Below are positions 53,708 through 64,000 of a stretch of DNA of 64,000 bases, piece after piece. Under the pieces are notes generated by a model, which saw nothing but the letters and a program-made list of their open reading frames with translations, had not been told where the DNA came from and did no database searches. The stretch covers positions 1 through 64,000 of the forward strand of contig JACCGJ010016263.1 of assembly GCA_013407085.1 (NCBI GenBank). The letters are read 5' to 3'. Within the stretch, counting starts at the first letter, position 1; every line of letters starts with the position of its first letter. This stretch comes from Atriophallophorus winterbourni (Eukaryota; Platyhelminthes; Trematoda; Plagiorchiida; Microphallidae). A program made the position numbers and the translations under genes.

Positions 53708-55495
53708 ATAGGCATGTACGGAACTCCCTTCTTCTAGTGCTAGCGTCCAGTCGTTCAAATTCTTCAGCAAGTCAGACAAGCAGGAGAGAGTTTTCTGAAC
53801 CCTTGTAGTGCTCGAGAAAGAATTTCATAGCTCTCGAGGTTCCTAATCAAACTTTCACACATCAAACGTTCCAATATTTTGGGAAACACTGAAAGGCGCG
53901 TCACGGTAATTAACCGGATCTGAACGACTGACATCTTTGTAGATTGGTGTAATAACTCCGGTTTTTCAGTCATCCGGTACGATTTCCGTATTTTGTATGC
54001 GCTCATATAATTCACATAGTAAGCCGCAAAGCTTCAGGTCACATGACTTCAGAATAGCCAGTTTTATTCAGTCTTCACCCAATGATATGTTACCGTCTAG
54101 CCAGCGTAGATGCTTTCGCACAACCGTAGGACATCACTTAACCTTTCCACCTCTATTGAACGCGGCAACGGTGTTGGCAAGGCACATCCTGAACTGGAAA
54201 ACACCTGGTTTAATCCTCGCCGTGTAGCTTACAATCGTATAGAGTGTCTTAGGATGTCGTTTCATCTGGTGTATTAGCATCCAATAGGTAATATTGCTTG
54301 TCTTCGTGAATTTAGGACGTCACCTTGTTTCGGACATTTCGAAAATGATTATGTGTAGCCCATGCCGAACTTCGCATGGCTCTCCACTTTCGAGTGCAGT
54401 TTCAGAGTTTTTAACAAAATGTTCGACCTTTACTTTTCAGAGTGTCACTGAGATGTCGTCTATTTTAATACCAATGTATATTACAAGGCTAGTACAGTGA
54501 GTTTCTACATTGGTAAGACCGAGATGTCTGTCTTCTAGCATGTTGTGTCCTTCGCGAAGGCTAAATTGATCGACCCTTATGATGAGTTTGACGTCATTTG
54601 ATGCCTTCCTGGCGCTGCACACGAATTCGAAGAACAACATGAGGTTGTCACAGTCTATGATACTACGTTCAATCAACTGCTGTGGCTTCGGAGGTGAGAA
54701 CCAACTCTATCATTGCAGATTCGTCGCAGCCTCTCTGTCGAGTGAAGGAATTTATGTGGTTGTAAAGTCTAATGAGATTATTCATTTCGCGGAATTTGTA
54801 CTCAAGTGATTGCTGTATGTGCAATCTTTTGGTGTGAAGCTGCTGAAGGTTGAAATCACCCATTATGAGTAGTTGCGTTCCGCTCAGATTTCCGGCGTTG
54901 TGCATTTCTAGAAACAATTCGTTGTGGGCGTCAGATGAGGTGGGTTAGCGGTAAATTATACCACGGGTGCAGTTTTCTCTCGATTATAGGCGCAAGCTAA
55001 AATCGTGTATCACAAACCATTGTGCAGTGAAGACGCTCGTGCTAATACACAGCTACTCCTTTAACTGTTCTTGAGCGATCTCACAGAAGCAGCAACGTGT
55101 TGGGAATTGCAAGCTCGCAATCATTCACCTGGCCATTGAACCTTTTCTCGGTTACAGAGATAAAGTCAGCAGAAAACTGATTTCTGGAATGAATTAATTC
55201 AGCAAATTTGTTAGTGTTGTTGTTGTTTAACAGCCTCCGTCGTGTTGACAGCCTTTGGAATGCCTAGAAATAATAGTCCTCGCTCGTTGCTCTTCTTACG
55301 AACATCAGGACGTTCTTTTCTTATCCACTAGCTTATATCGGCGTACATTCGAGTATTTCACTCGATAAGCTCACATAGAAAAAAAATTAAAAGAACAGTT
55401 TCCATATTTTGCACCAACGTGTTAGTTGCAGCTGCGACTTTATTCTCGAATAGACACCAGCATGATTTGACCAAATTGTTCGAACTGTTCATTTG

Positions 55496-56115
55496 GATTC
55501 AAAGTGATTCAAAGTGATTCAAAGTGATTCAAAGTTGTAATGGTCTAAAAAGCATTTAGCTTAACAATAACCATAGGATGGAGTTATGAGGTATATACAA
55601 TAAAAAAGAAGAACAGGAAAACTCATGTAGTGTAAATCGTATCAAAGTTTGGGTTGTCCCTCAAGTGTTTGTCCAAATTAGCTTTAAAAATATCCAGGTT
55701 GGCTGAGTGTGTAACAGTGGAGGGGAGGGTGTTCCATGTGAAACTTACACGTACAGCATACGAATATCTTCGACAGTTCAGTCTTGAAGTGGGAATAAGC
55801 ACTGAAAGTTCATGTTTCCGACTGGCACGGGGTGGCGAGCGTGTGAAAAGTTTGGACAAGGGATGGTTAGGGACGTGAATAATATTGTACATCAGTATGA
55901 GGTCACCTCTTAGTCGACGACAGCGAAAGTCGAAAAGATTGAGACTCCTAAAACGTTCTTCATATGGCTTAGCAGCTAGTTCGGATACAAGCTTTGCGGT
56001 TCGGTGGTAAATGCGCTGCAGAAGATTGATGTCTTTCTGAATCCAGGGTGACCAAGCCTGAACAGCGTACTCCATCGTATGAATCTCAAAGCCATCCATT
56101 CAGTTTTGTTGATCC
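55496..56115 (-). mobile_element. LINE J copy 1, 3' fragment with decamer tail, minus strand
   Basis: Minus-strand coding 56099-55623 gives EYAVQAWSPWIQKDINLLQR, RRLRGDLILMYNIIH and SFTWNTLPSTVTHSANLDIF, the RT C-terminal region; the same family is at 62314-63229. The 3' end is followed by four copies of GATTCAAAGT (as AATCACTTTG on the sense strand) at 55497-55536, a short-unit tail typical of CR1-like elements. It inserted beside LINE I. Confidence 0.65.
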
Positions 56116-56489
56116 GCTAGAGTCGTTTCCTCAAAGCTGTACATCAAGATAAGCCGCTGTTGCTCGATGTAGTATTGCGGAATGATAAGGATTTAGAAGA
56201 TATAATTCTATCGGCAAGAAAAATAAATATTTTGTATTTGTTGATGTGTCCTGGACAAAGCGGGTAAAATCGCCACCGAAAGGGAATCAAAACAAACCAA
56301 ACGATTGCGACAAGCGCACTCTTGTTTACTTAAATGTCCCAGATGCTGTCACCGTTTAAGATATAACGTGTAAATTCAAACACGATATACAACAGCTGAA
56401 ATTTATTAGTAATGCTATCCAAATCAGCAACGTAGCAGTAATCGACACTTTCAGAATCTCGAGGTCTCTGAATTAGGAAGGTAATGGTC
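56116..56489. other. Unassigned gap
   Basis: No recognised sequence between two minus-strand LINE fragments. Confidence 0.3.
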
Positions 56490-58420
56490 TACGCCTCCTT
56501 AAACAAATAACGTTGACCATCACTAGATCGGACTAATCAGGGCAATTTTTCAAGTTTTAGGCTTGAAGTTCTGATCGAACATTATCTTGAACACGTCAGA
56601 CATCGGTATTACCAATTCGGAAGACAGATTCTGCAAAACAGTTGGGATAAATATTGTCTACTCAGGGTGAACCAGGTGTGTTTATTGTCATTAGTTTTGT
56701 TTTAACAACTTTAGGGATTCCGCCTCGTAAAGAATTGATAGGCTTCAGCTGTGAGAGTTCAGAACCTGTCCATGAGTCAACAGTTGTCAAATTACTGAAG
56801 CAAATTGTTGTGGAAGAACGTTTGCGCATACTTTAATTGATGTCAACTTGCCAGTAGCAGAGGGCAGTGGCGGTATTCTCATTATAACACTCCGGAGGTT
56901 GTTGACGTGCTTGCACAATGCTCTGGGATTCATGACAAATTCATCGGACAAGGTAGATATACTGTTTTCGTAATAAGGTGTAATTGCACCAATTTAGACG
57001 TGACGGATCGGTCAAGAACTTACACCAGGCCTTGTAACGTTTACTCATCCATTTCCGCGTACTGCTTCTAAAATGCTTTTTGGACGCTGTTTGTTGCTCA
57101 TTATTTTCAAGTTTGATGAAAAATCAATGATGATACGGAGTTGGTTGTAATAGTTTCCCATATTTTCCGAACGGATGCTAGTCAAACGATATCCCATTGA
57201 TTGACAGTAGTAAGAGCTCGAAGCAAGTCTTAGTTCAGAGTTGAATATGTTCGTCGACTATTTTCTAACGGCTCCTTTTGATAGATATAATCAAATTTCA
57301 TGAGGACATGATCACACAATTCAAATGGAGCTGTAAAAAATATGTTCAATCATGAGTTCTTGATTTGTGATCATGAGGTTGAGGGTAGATGGTGGTTGTT
57401 CTGCTCGAAATCGCTTTGGTTGTTGTACCTAATTTTAAAGTAGGGATCAAGTCCTTAAGAAATATTTTAATGGTATCGTTTACTGTAATGTTTGTAGCAG
57501 TTGCCGGTACATCAAAATCACAGAGCAGGAGCGAATTTGTGTAGGGGAGATTCAATACAAAACGTATTGCATTAGAAGGATCAGTGTCAGCGGCAGATAA
57601 TCAAGAAGGGGGTGATTAATCAATGCTATGAGGCAGCTGTGGTTATCATGCAGGTGTATAGGGCAAAACTATGTATCTGGGACATCCGACACAAGAAAGA
57701 AAAGTACACTACAATTGATGCTTTCATGTAAGAAGTGGAGGACACCACCACATTTGGTTGCTCGATCTTTTCTGTAAATAATCATGTGTGGGATATTGAG
57801 TTCAGAGTCGTGTATGGAAATACTCAACCAGATTTGTTACTTCAATCAAATCACACGTAAATAAAGTTCAGAAACACCCCAGGAGCCCCGAGCATTGGTG
57901 AAACAGCATGATAGAGATCTTACTTTTGGAGCGGATTACGAACTCATCGTAGTGGATTTGCCTTCCCAGAATCAGTCGGCTGATGGTGGTATTTTGTCGC
58001 GAGTTCATGTGGTTGACTGGGTGGCAAAATCATTTAGGGAACCTTTATGTAAACATCTCGAATACGAATTTCAAGAGGTGTCCATTTTCGTCCTTGATAC
58101 TACTCATCGAGTATTCGATCCTTCATTTCATATGTGCGGAATAATATTTTGAGAGAAAGAGATTGTAGAGATTCCTTTGTTGGCTTAAGGCGGATAACGA
58201 GAGTCCATATCATTCCTTTTTAACCTGGGATCAATTGAAAAACTCTCCATTCACTGCAGTCTTGTTGCAGTCGTTTACTGGATTCGTCTTCGTTCGAACT
58301 GGTTACACGACGAACGATATCAACTCGGCGATTAATAGCCTCTTTTTCTAGTTTCGGATTATTAAGACGAATTTGTCCTTCATCACACGAAACACCGTTA
58401 AATTATTGTAGGGCGGATTT
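56490..58420 (-). mobile_element. LINE F copy 3, ORF1 to RT start, minus strand, decayed
   Basis: From 58420 down: an ORF1-like segment (LQQDCSEWRVFQLIPG, RILDE.YQGRKWTPLEIRIRD at about 58270-58060, aligning with copy 1 at 44320-44540), the endonuclease (LPYTNSLLLCDFDVPATATN at 57552-57490), and the RT start at about 56700-56520. Together, copies 1, 2 and 3 cover the whole LINE F. Stops occur throughout. Confidence 0.6.
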
Positions 58421-58899
58421 GTTTCCAATTAAATAGGATGAGGCGAGTAATATATATTCTACATCTTGTACAAACGTTTGTACTGCACGCAGTAAACTTG
58501 GTGAGTTCACATTAGGTTATTTCGAGGGTCTAAATAATCTGGTCATCGACGCAGGAGAGGCAGTGATACCTAAATTTTGGAAAATATTATTCAATTTTTT
58601 CTTGGCATCTGCTTCGCTTTGCTTTAGCGACTCGTTGATTCAGTGTAATTGCTAAAATGTATTGTTAGATTTTCTAATTTTGACTCTGAGGGATTTTCGT
58701 GTACAAAATCTTCTGTGTTATCTTATGCATATCTGTTTGACTACTGGTCAACTTCGCAGAATCATTGCTCGTACCTAGTTGTTGAAAGCGAGTTTAATTG
58801 ATTTCTGCATCGAATAGAGTATATAACAAATGTCTGGTAATTTGTCACTGATTAGGATGATATAGATTTGTCACAGGTCGCATGAACGGTGAATGATCA
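58421..58899. other. Unassigned region
   Basis: AT-rich DNA, nothing recognised. Confidence 0.3.
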
Positions 58900-59235
58900 G
58901 TTTTGGATAATGTTTTTCACTTTTTAGAAGCCTCGTCGTCAGAAACGTTTGTTGTTGTTGGCCTCCTTCGGTTAATGTCGACCATGGATGTATGTCACAA
59001 TCGCATGAATTTACATGTTCTGCTGCTTTTTGAATCAATAAGCAGTCCGATTCGGAAGGAACAATCTCTCCCGCAACGATAGTCAGGACTCGGTTGTAGG
59101 GCGTCAGTTGCACGCCGGCGGCGTGATCTGCGTTCAACAGCCAAGAGCTATATCTGCTCCTCCATAGCTTTCAAACGACGCTTTACACAATGCATCCAAT
59201 GTGAGCGGTCAAGAGCAAGTTCTTCCCAACTCGGG
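58900..59235 (-). mobile_element. RTE-like LINE C-terminal relic, minus strand
   Basis: Read on the minus strand in shifting frames: WEELALDRSHWMHCVKRRLK near 59225-59165, then a C-x-x-C-like and FRIGLLIDSK segment near 59060-59030, as at the zinc-finger-like C-terminus of some RTE polyproteins. Related to the relic at 28400-28600. Confidence 0.4.
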
Positions 59236-59459
59236 TCAATGCCAAGAGACAGAAACGTTTACGGTCACGTTATTGGTCACCGTTACAATTTTGCGAGGGC
59301 GACTCAATTCAATGGACAGATGCGATTTAGTGCGATCCATGGGATAGTAAAAGGCATACAAGTTTACGTAAAGCAAGGTTGTTCCGAGAATTTTGATTCG
59401 TCAGCGTTGAAACAACTGTCAGTTTATTCAAGATGACGAGAGTTTCTTTAAATTACTTG

Positions 59460-61624
59460 AACAGTTGCGTTATTCTGTATTGGACGCAATGTTCGCGTAT
59501 GTAACGTTGGGTTGAAACTGGATAATTTCGATCGTCAAGGTTTCACGTTTCATGGACTTGAAAATAGTATATTCGTAATGAAGAAGTTGAAACAAGTTCA
59601 ATGAAATATGAACCGTCTAGATCCGACAAAAGAGCGAGCAATAAGATTCAAAATTATGGGAGCTCAAATGTGTACGTCCACACCGTAGATGGGGCAAAGA
59701 TTGTGAAATCGTACGCAGTAAAGTCTTTTTGCGGATGAAATCAAATTATAGACGCATGCTGAGCATAAAACCGTCTAATAAAAGGAATGCCATCACTGAA
59801 GAGTATAGATTGAAAGATAAAGAGGTTAAAAAATCAGCGAGAAAGGACAAAAGACGGTATGTGGAAAACCTGACACAACAAGCAGAAGAGGCGTGCCGAA
59901 TGAATGATTTAAGAACGTTATATCAGATTAATCGAGAGCTCTGCAATCGTAGTCAGGCAAGCAATCAACAAGTGAGGACCCAGGGTGGAGATGTAATAAC
60001 TGATGCGAAAGAAGAGTTAGCCGGATGGCGAGAACATTTTGAACTCATTCTAAACCGCCCACCGCCTCAAACCATCGTCGATATACCTGAGGCAGCTATA
60101 GACCTTGACGTCAACACAGACCCCATCAGCCTCCAAGAGGTGCAATTTGCTATCCAGAGGATGGAAAATAGGAAGGCACCAGGTGACGATGGAGTGTATG
60201 CCGAACTGCTCAAAGCGGAAACCAAAGAGACGCCAAAAGTTTTGCGAGACCTATTCCAGAACATCTGGGATACTGAGCAGATACTGGGCGCCTGGCGTTC
60301 GGGTACTATAATCAAACTTCCCAAGAAAGGTGACTTGAGCTACTGCACCAATTGGCGAGGTAAGTATTCTGCTGCATCATTCTCCGACGTGTCTCCAATG
60401 CAGTTGAATCCATTTTACGACAAGAGCAATCCGGGTTCAGGAAAGTAAAATCTTGCATTGATCAAATCTTTGTCCTTCGTCAGATCCTGGAGCAGACACA
60501 TGAATAGAATGCAGAGCTATGTGTGGCCTACATCGACTTCCAGAAGGCCTTCGATAGAGTTCACCGACCAGTATTATGGAAAATCCTACGTCATTATGGT
60601 ATACCATCAAAGATAGTAAATCTCATAAAAACCTTTTATGAGAAGTTTGAATGCCAAGTCGCTCACAATGGAATGCTCACTGAGAAGTTTGAGGTTCGTA
60701 CAGGAGTGAGGCAAGGATGTATCCTCTCACCGATACTCTTCTCCCTAACAATAGACTGGATTATGAGACAGGTGACCGATGGCAGGGCAGCAGGCATTCC
60801 ATGGACCCCAGCGGGACCGCTAGAAGACATGGACTATGCGGATGATGTTGCCCTCTTGGCGTGCAAGATCAGTGACATCTAGAGCAAGAGCGATCGACTA
60901 TCCGAAATTGGCAAGACGGTGGGTTTAGAAATTAACGCTGGCAAATCGGAGGTAATGCGGAAGAATGTTCCGGAGCAACCACCAGTGTTCGTGAGTGGTC
61001 AACCGCTCAGTGAGGTTACAGATACAGTCTACCTTGGGAGCAAACTGACTGTAAATGGTGACTGTGAAGATGAGGTCAGGAGAAGGATCGGGAAGGCGAA
61101 CCAAGCATTCTGCATGCTGAATTCCATTTGGAAATCCTCCACTCTCAGCATTAACACGAAGATGAGACTCTTCAAGAGCAACGTTCTGGGTGTGTTGCTG
61201 TATGCATCGGAATGCTGGAAGACGACCGCTGCCATTGAGCGCAGAATGAACGTGTTTCATACTAAGTGCTTGAGAAGGATTCTACGAATTTTTTGGCCAC
61301 TCACCATTTCGAATAAAAAGCTCCTGAGAAAAACTGGTCTGGAGGTGGTATCTACCGTAGTCAAAGGAAGACGGTGGAGATGGTTCGGCAGGATGGATCC
61401 CAGTTCGCATATGAAGGTAGCCATTCACTGGCGTCCGCAAGGTAAACGAAAAAGGGGACGGCCCAAGAAAACTTGGCGCAGAACGTTGGAACGCAAACTA
61501 CATGCACAAGGATTCACGGTGCAGACGGCAACGGATGCAGCGGCAGACCGGAACCACTGGCGTGAAGTTGTCTTCGCCTCATGTGCCACCCGGTACGGAG
61601 AGGACTGAGTGAGTGAGTGAGTGA
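59460..61624 (+). mobile_element. RTE-type LINE, 5'-truncated, nearly open, with (TGAG)n tail
   Basis: The RT domain is well kept. 59729-60347 (RKAPGDDGVYAELLKAE, WRSGTIIKLPKKGDLSYCTN); after a frameshift near 60360, 60523-60882 (AYIDFQKAFDRVHRPVLWKI, VRTGVRQGCILSPILFSLT, DMDYADDVALLA with intact YADD catalytic box); after a stop at 60880-60882, 60919-61608 (GLEINAGKSEVM, LYASECWKTTAAIERRMNVF, KRKRGRPKKTWRRTLERKL). It ends at TGA 61606-61608 inside GAGTGAGTGAGTGAGTG. Only about two lesions, so it is the youngest LINE in the window after LINE A copy 1. The endonuclease domain is missing. Its tail abuts repeat copy B. Confidence 0.75.
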
Positions 61625-62313
61625 AAAACAACCCCCTCTCCCTTGCGGATTTCGGTTATATCTGGTCTGTCATTAGGCGCTCTAATGGCATTGCCTTAAA
61701 AATTGCTATCTCACGGACACTCATCTGGTATCAAACCATTATAACAGCGGGAAACAGAAATCTCCCGTTTACTATTACTGATGATCCATGCATACCATGG
61801 CATTATTTCCCGTAAAAATAAAGAAACAATTTCTATCATCAGTTGTTCATTGGCACTGGTTGTTGGGATTGGCGATTGAAGAGCACGAACTATATCAGAT
61901 TCTGCTGCTTTAAACTGACATTCAGTTAGATTTCGTTTAAGTGGGTGCATCGAGAACGGTGATTCTTTAAAGCTTTTTGACGTATACATCATCTCCTGAG
62001 AGAGCTTTTTGATGTAATTCTTTCAAAACACCACAGTCTTTACTAGTATGGCACCTTTGATATCATGATGGTTCGACCACTGATGCTTCAAGTTAACCAA
62101 GTCTGTTTGATTGACTGACCAATTATCTAACCCCCGTTTGTACTCCATGTAACAGACTACTATGGTTCTTGTCTTATATCCCAAACGACGCACACTTCAC
62201 CGATTTGGTCACATGCTCCGTAGGAAAAACTGCGCTTACAAAAAGTTCTCAATCTGAAACTTGATTGACGTTAACGACGGCTTCAACACAGTCTATGTTT
62301 TATTCGTTGTCTG

Positions 62314-63229
62314 GCCTCGAGTACGCACAACTGAGGATTGCAGACAACTTCAGCTGGACCTCGATGCCTTACAAGACTGGTCATTTAGAAATAAACTACC
62401 TTTCAATGTCAGAAAATGCAAGGTATTGACTGTTGGAAGGCATTTCAAAAGCTCTTACATCCTTGGTTCCCATGGGTGAGCAGCACTTTGAAACCGTCAC
62501 ATAACGCCACAGCTCTCTTTGAAGAGACGTAGAGAGTACTGCTTCTGCTAAAACGCATGTTCAGAAGTTTCACGAAGCAAACTGTTCATTGAATAATTAA
62601 TACGTACTTGAGGCGAACCATGGAGTATGCGGCTCAGACTTGCTCACCCTGGATACAGAAGGACATCAGCCTCTTGCAGAGAATATGTCATCAAACCACT
62701 AAGCTCGTACGCGGTTTGAAGCACAAACAATACGGAGATCGTAATGCACGTCTTAATCTCTTCGACTTGTTACCTCCGCCTTAGAGGTGATTTGATTCTT
62801 ATGTTCAATATACTGCATACCCCCAACCATCCCCAAATTAAACTATTCACGCGACTACCACCCAGAACCAGCCGGAGTCCCGGCTCAAGACTAAACTGTC
62901 GAAGGTATTTTTATTCTGTACGTGTATGCTTTACCTGGAACTTCCTACCCTGTAATGTTGCACATTCAACGAACTTGGATATATTCAAATCGAATTTGGA
63001 CAATTTCTTGTCGACCTATCCAAACTTTGAACATTTGTATTTTACACCATAAAAGCTTTGAACTTTGAAAACAGTTTCTGCCCTATGGATTTTTACTTGA
63101 TTCCTGAACTGCTCAGTAAGTAAACAAATCCCGTTTGTCTGCCCATGTTATTCGTAATTCCCATATTATTCTGTGGTTTTTGTTAAGCTATATGCTTTTT
63201 AGACCATTAAAATGGAATTGAATTGAATT
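62314..63229 (+). mobile_element. LINE J copy 2, 3' fragment with (GAATT)n tail, inside copy B
   Basis: Starts mid-RT (TEDCRQLQLDLDALQDWSFRNK, 62330-62395), continues RTMEYAAQTCSPWIQKDIS and LRLRGDLILMFNILHTPNHP to FTWNFLPCNVAHSTNLDIF at 62930-62990, and ends GGAATTGAATTGAATTGAAA. The coding part is the same family as 55623-56099, though its tail unit differs. Copy A gives the empty site. Confidence 0.7.
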
Positions 63230-63757
63230 GAAAGTCCATAGAACTGGCGCTTATCTCCGGTTTCGCGAGAAATTGGTGATGATATGATTTCAGCCACTAG
63301 ACAGGCTGTTAAGGCTTGCGCAGTTATTTACACACTATTTCCACACACCATTTTTACATCATAGTTTTATGAAGAGCAGAGTTGAACACATTTCCAAAAT
63401 CAGGCAACCGCGGTGCTAATACAAATTGAACCGTCGGATTCGGAGTCGGAAGTCGGAAGTCGGAAGTCGTATCAGTTACCGTACATCTGAGACGCGACGG
63501 TCGATGGTTACCATGATTCCACAATGAATTGTGATCTAGAATCTTGGAATATGCATCTACTACTGGATTCTGATCTAATAACCAGACTCGATGCACATCT
63601 GTAACGTTCTTGTGGGCTGCCGTTGGTTGATACTACAATAAAGCTTGTTTATCTATGTGTGTAGCCAGCCTTAAATGGTTAAAGCCATCCAACAAAAATT
63701 ACAAACAATGTTAACAATAGTAAATGTTTGTGGTGCTCACATCCCCATCCCTTACAC

Positions 63758-63797
63758 ACCACAACCGGTTTCTGGCTGTTTGCCGTCATCAAATGTG
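63758..63797 (-). ncRNA. Hammerhead ribozyme motif in copy B
   Basis: Minus strand: CCACA, TTTGATGA (C to T in the first core), CGGC-AAACA-GCCA, GAAA, CCGGTT, GTGGTG. Second core and short stem III are intact. It is the fuller version of the relic at 38578 in copy A. Confidence 0.6.
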
Positions 63798-64000
63798 GCA
63801 TGGTTCGTGGTAATTTTTCGTTGTTGTAAAAACCATCATCGGAATCGGATTATATCGAAATAGCATTCGTTTAAAATAGGAATGACTTACGTGCAATCCA
63901 CCAACGTTTTTATCCTGAAATGTTACCATTCTTATCGATTGGAATATGTTTGGTACTGATCGTGTATTTATAATGCAAAGAATTTTGAGTGCAATCGGTT

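Larger units (their letters stand above)
52330..55390 (-). mobile_element. LINE I, CR1-like, minus strand, split by a Penelope-like fragment
   Basis: From 55390 downwards: endonuclease at 54917-54669 (LLIMGDFNLQQLHTKRL, GCDESAMIELVLTSEA), RT start at 54015-53764 (SVFPKILERLMCESLIRNLES), FKAFDRVDHSLL-like text interrupted by an AT microsatellite, and SGVPNVSLLGPILFLIFIND near 53470. Plus-strand foreign DNA occupies 53085-53420, where the FADD box should be. The LINE then resumes with DCQALQAYLDKLHQWSIQNK at about 53080 and its C-terminus (PTRSHNLPLQIPYSRLNWQR) to about 52330. Confidence 0.6.
61626..63930. repeat. Repeat AB, copy B (hAT-free, split by LINE J)
   Basis: Aligned with copy A. It has the empty hAT target GATCCATG once at 61783-61790 and no GC-rich insertion at about 63800. 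It carries a LINE J fragment at 62314-63229 that copy A lacks (copy A reads TTTTCTGGCCGTTTTAGTCC at about 38060). The end of homology with copy A is near 63930. Confidence 0.75.

Overview
The window reads as repeat-rich nuclear DNA of an animal, most likely a flatworm of the fluke (digenean trematode) type. The main reasons are an intron-containing secreted cathepsin B gene, many CR1/RTE-like LINE relics, and hammerhead ribozymes attached to small repeats. The species cannot be named from sequence alone. Nothing looks bacterial: there are no operons, and genes have GT-AG introns, TATA boxes and AATAAA signals.

Host genes are few. (1) An MRNIP-like (UPF0544) gene has exon 1 at 25515-25634 and exon 2 at 29672-29887, with a 4 kb intron full of mobile DNA. 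(2) A complete four-exon cathepsin B gene lies at 39707-41602 and encodes 336 aa. (3) A small single-exon secreted protein lies at 47413-47703. A possible orphan exon at 43518-43730 is less certain.

Layout: 1-14.6 kb is one Ty3/gypsy-like element split into three pieces (about 870-2131, 8986-9492, 11164-11896) by LINE insertions on both strands. 14.6-18.7 kb is a nearly full-length but dead LINE. 19-25 kb holds further LINEs, a SINE family with tetranucleotide tails, and a ribozyme insertion. 25.5-30 kb is the MRNIP-like gene. 30-33 kb holds SINEs and hammerhead units. 33.3-39.3 kb is an old repeat (copy A) hosting a complete five-exon hAT transposon (33456-37566) and a GC-rich insertion. 39.7-41.6 kb is cathepsin B. 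42-50.4 kb holds ribozyme arrays, two LINE F copies and the secreted-protein gene. 52.3-58.4 kb is minus-strand LINEs with a Penelope-like fragment. 59.4-61.6 kb is an RTE LINE. 61.6-63.9 kb is copy B of the old repeat, without the hAT element.

The most notable system is a family of small mobile repeats carrying minimal hammerhead ribozymes. I count 16 motif copies. They share a CTGANGA - stem II - GAAA - CCGGT core and, where tandem, often a 233-bp period (49795-50349 and 31747-32170). One array sits in a LINE between 11-bp direct repeats. Lone ribozyme copies match the roughly 89-bp segment present at both ends of that array. This resembles retrozymes or Penelope-like terminal repeats. The second highlight is the hAT element: its 15-bp inverted repeats, 8-bp target duplication, gene structure and paralogous empty site can all be read directly.
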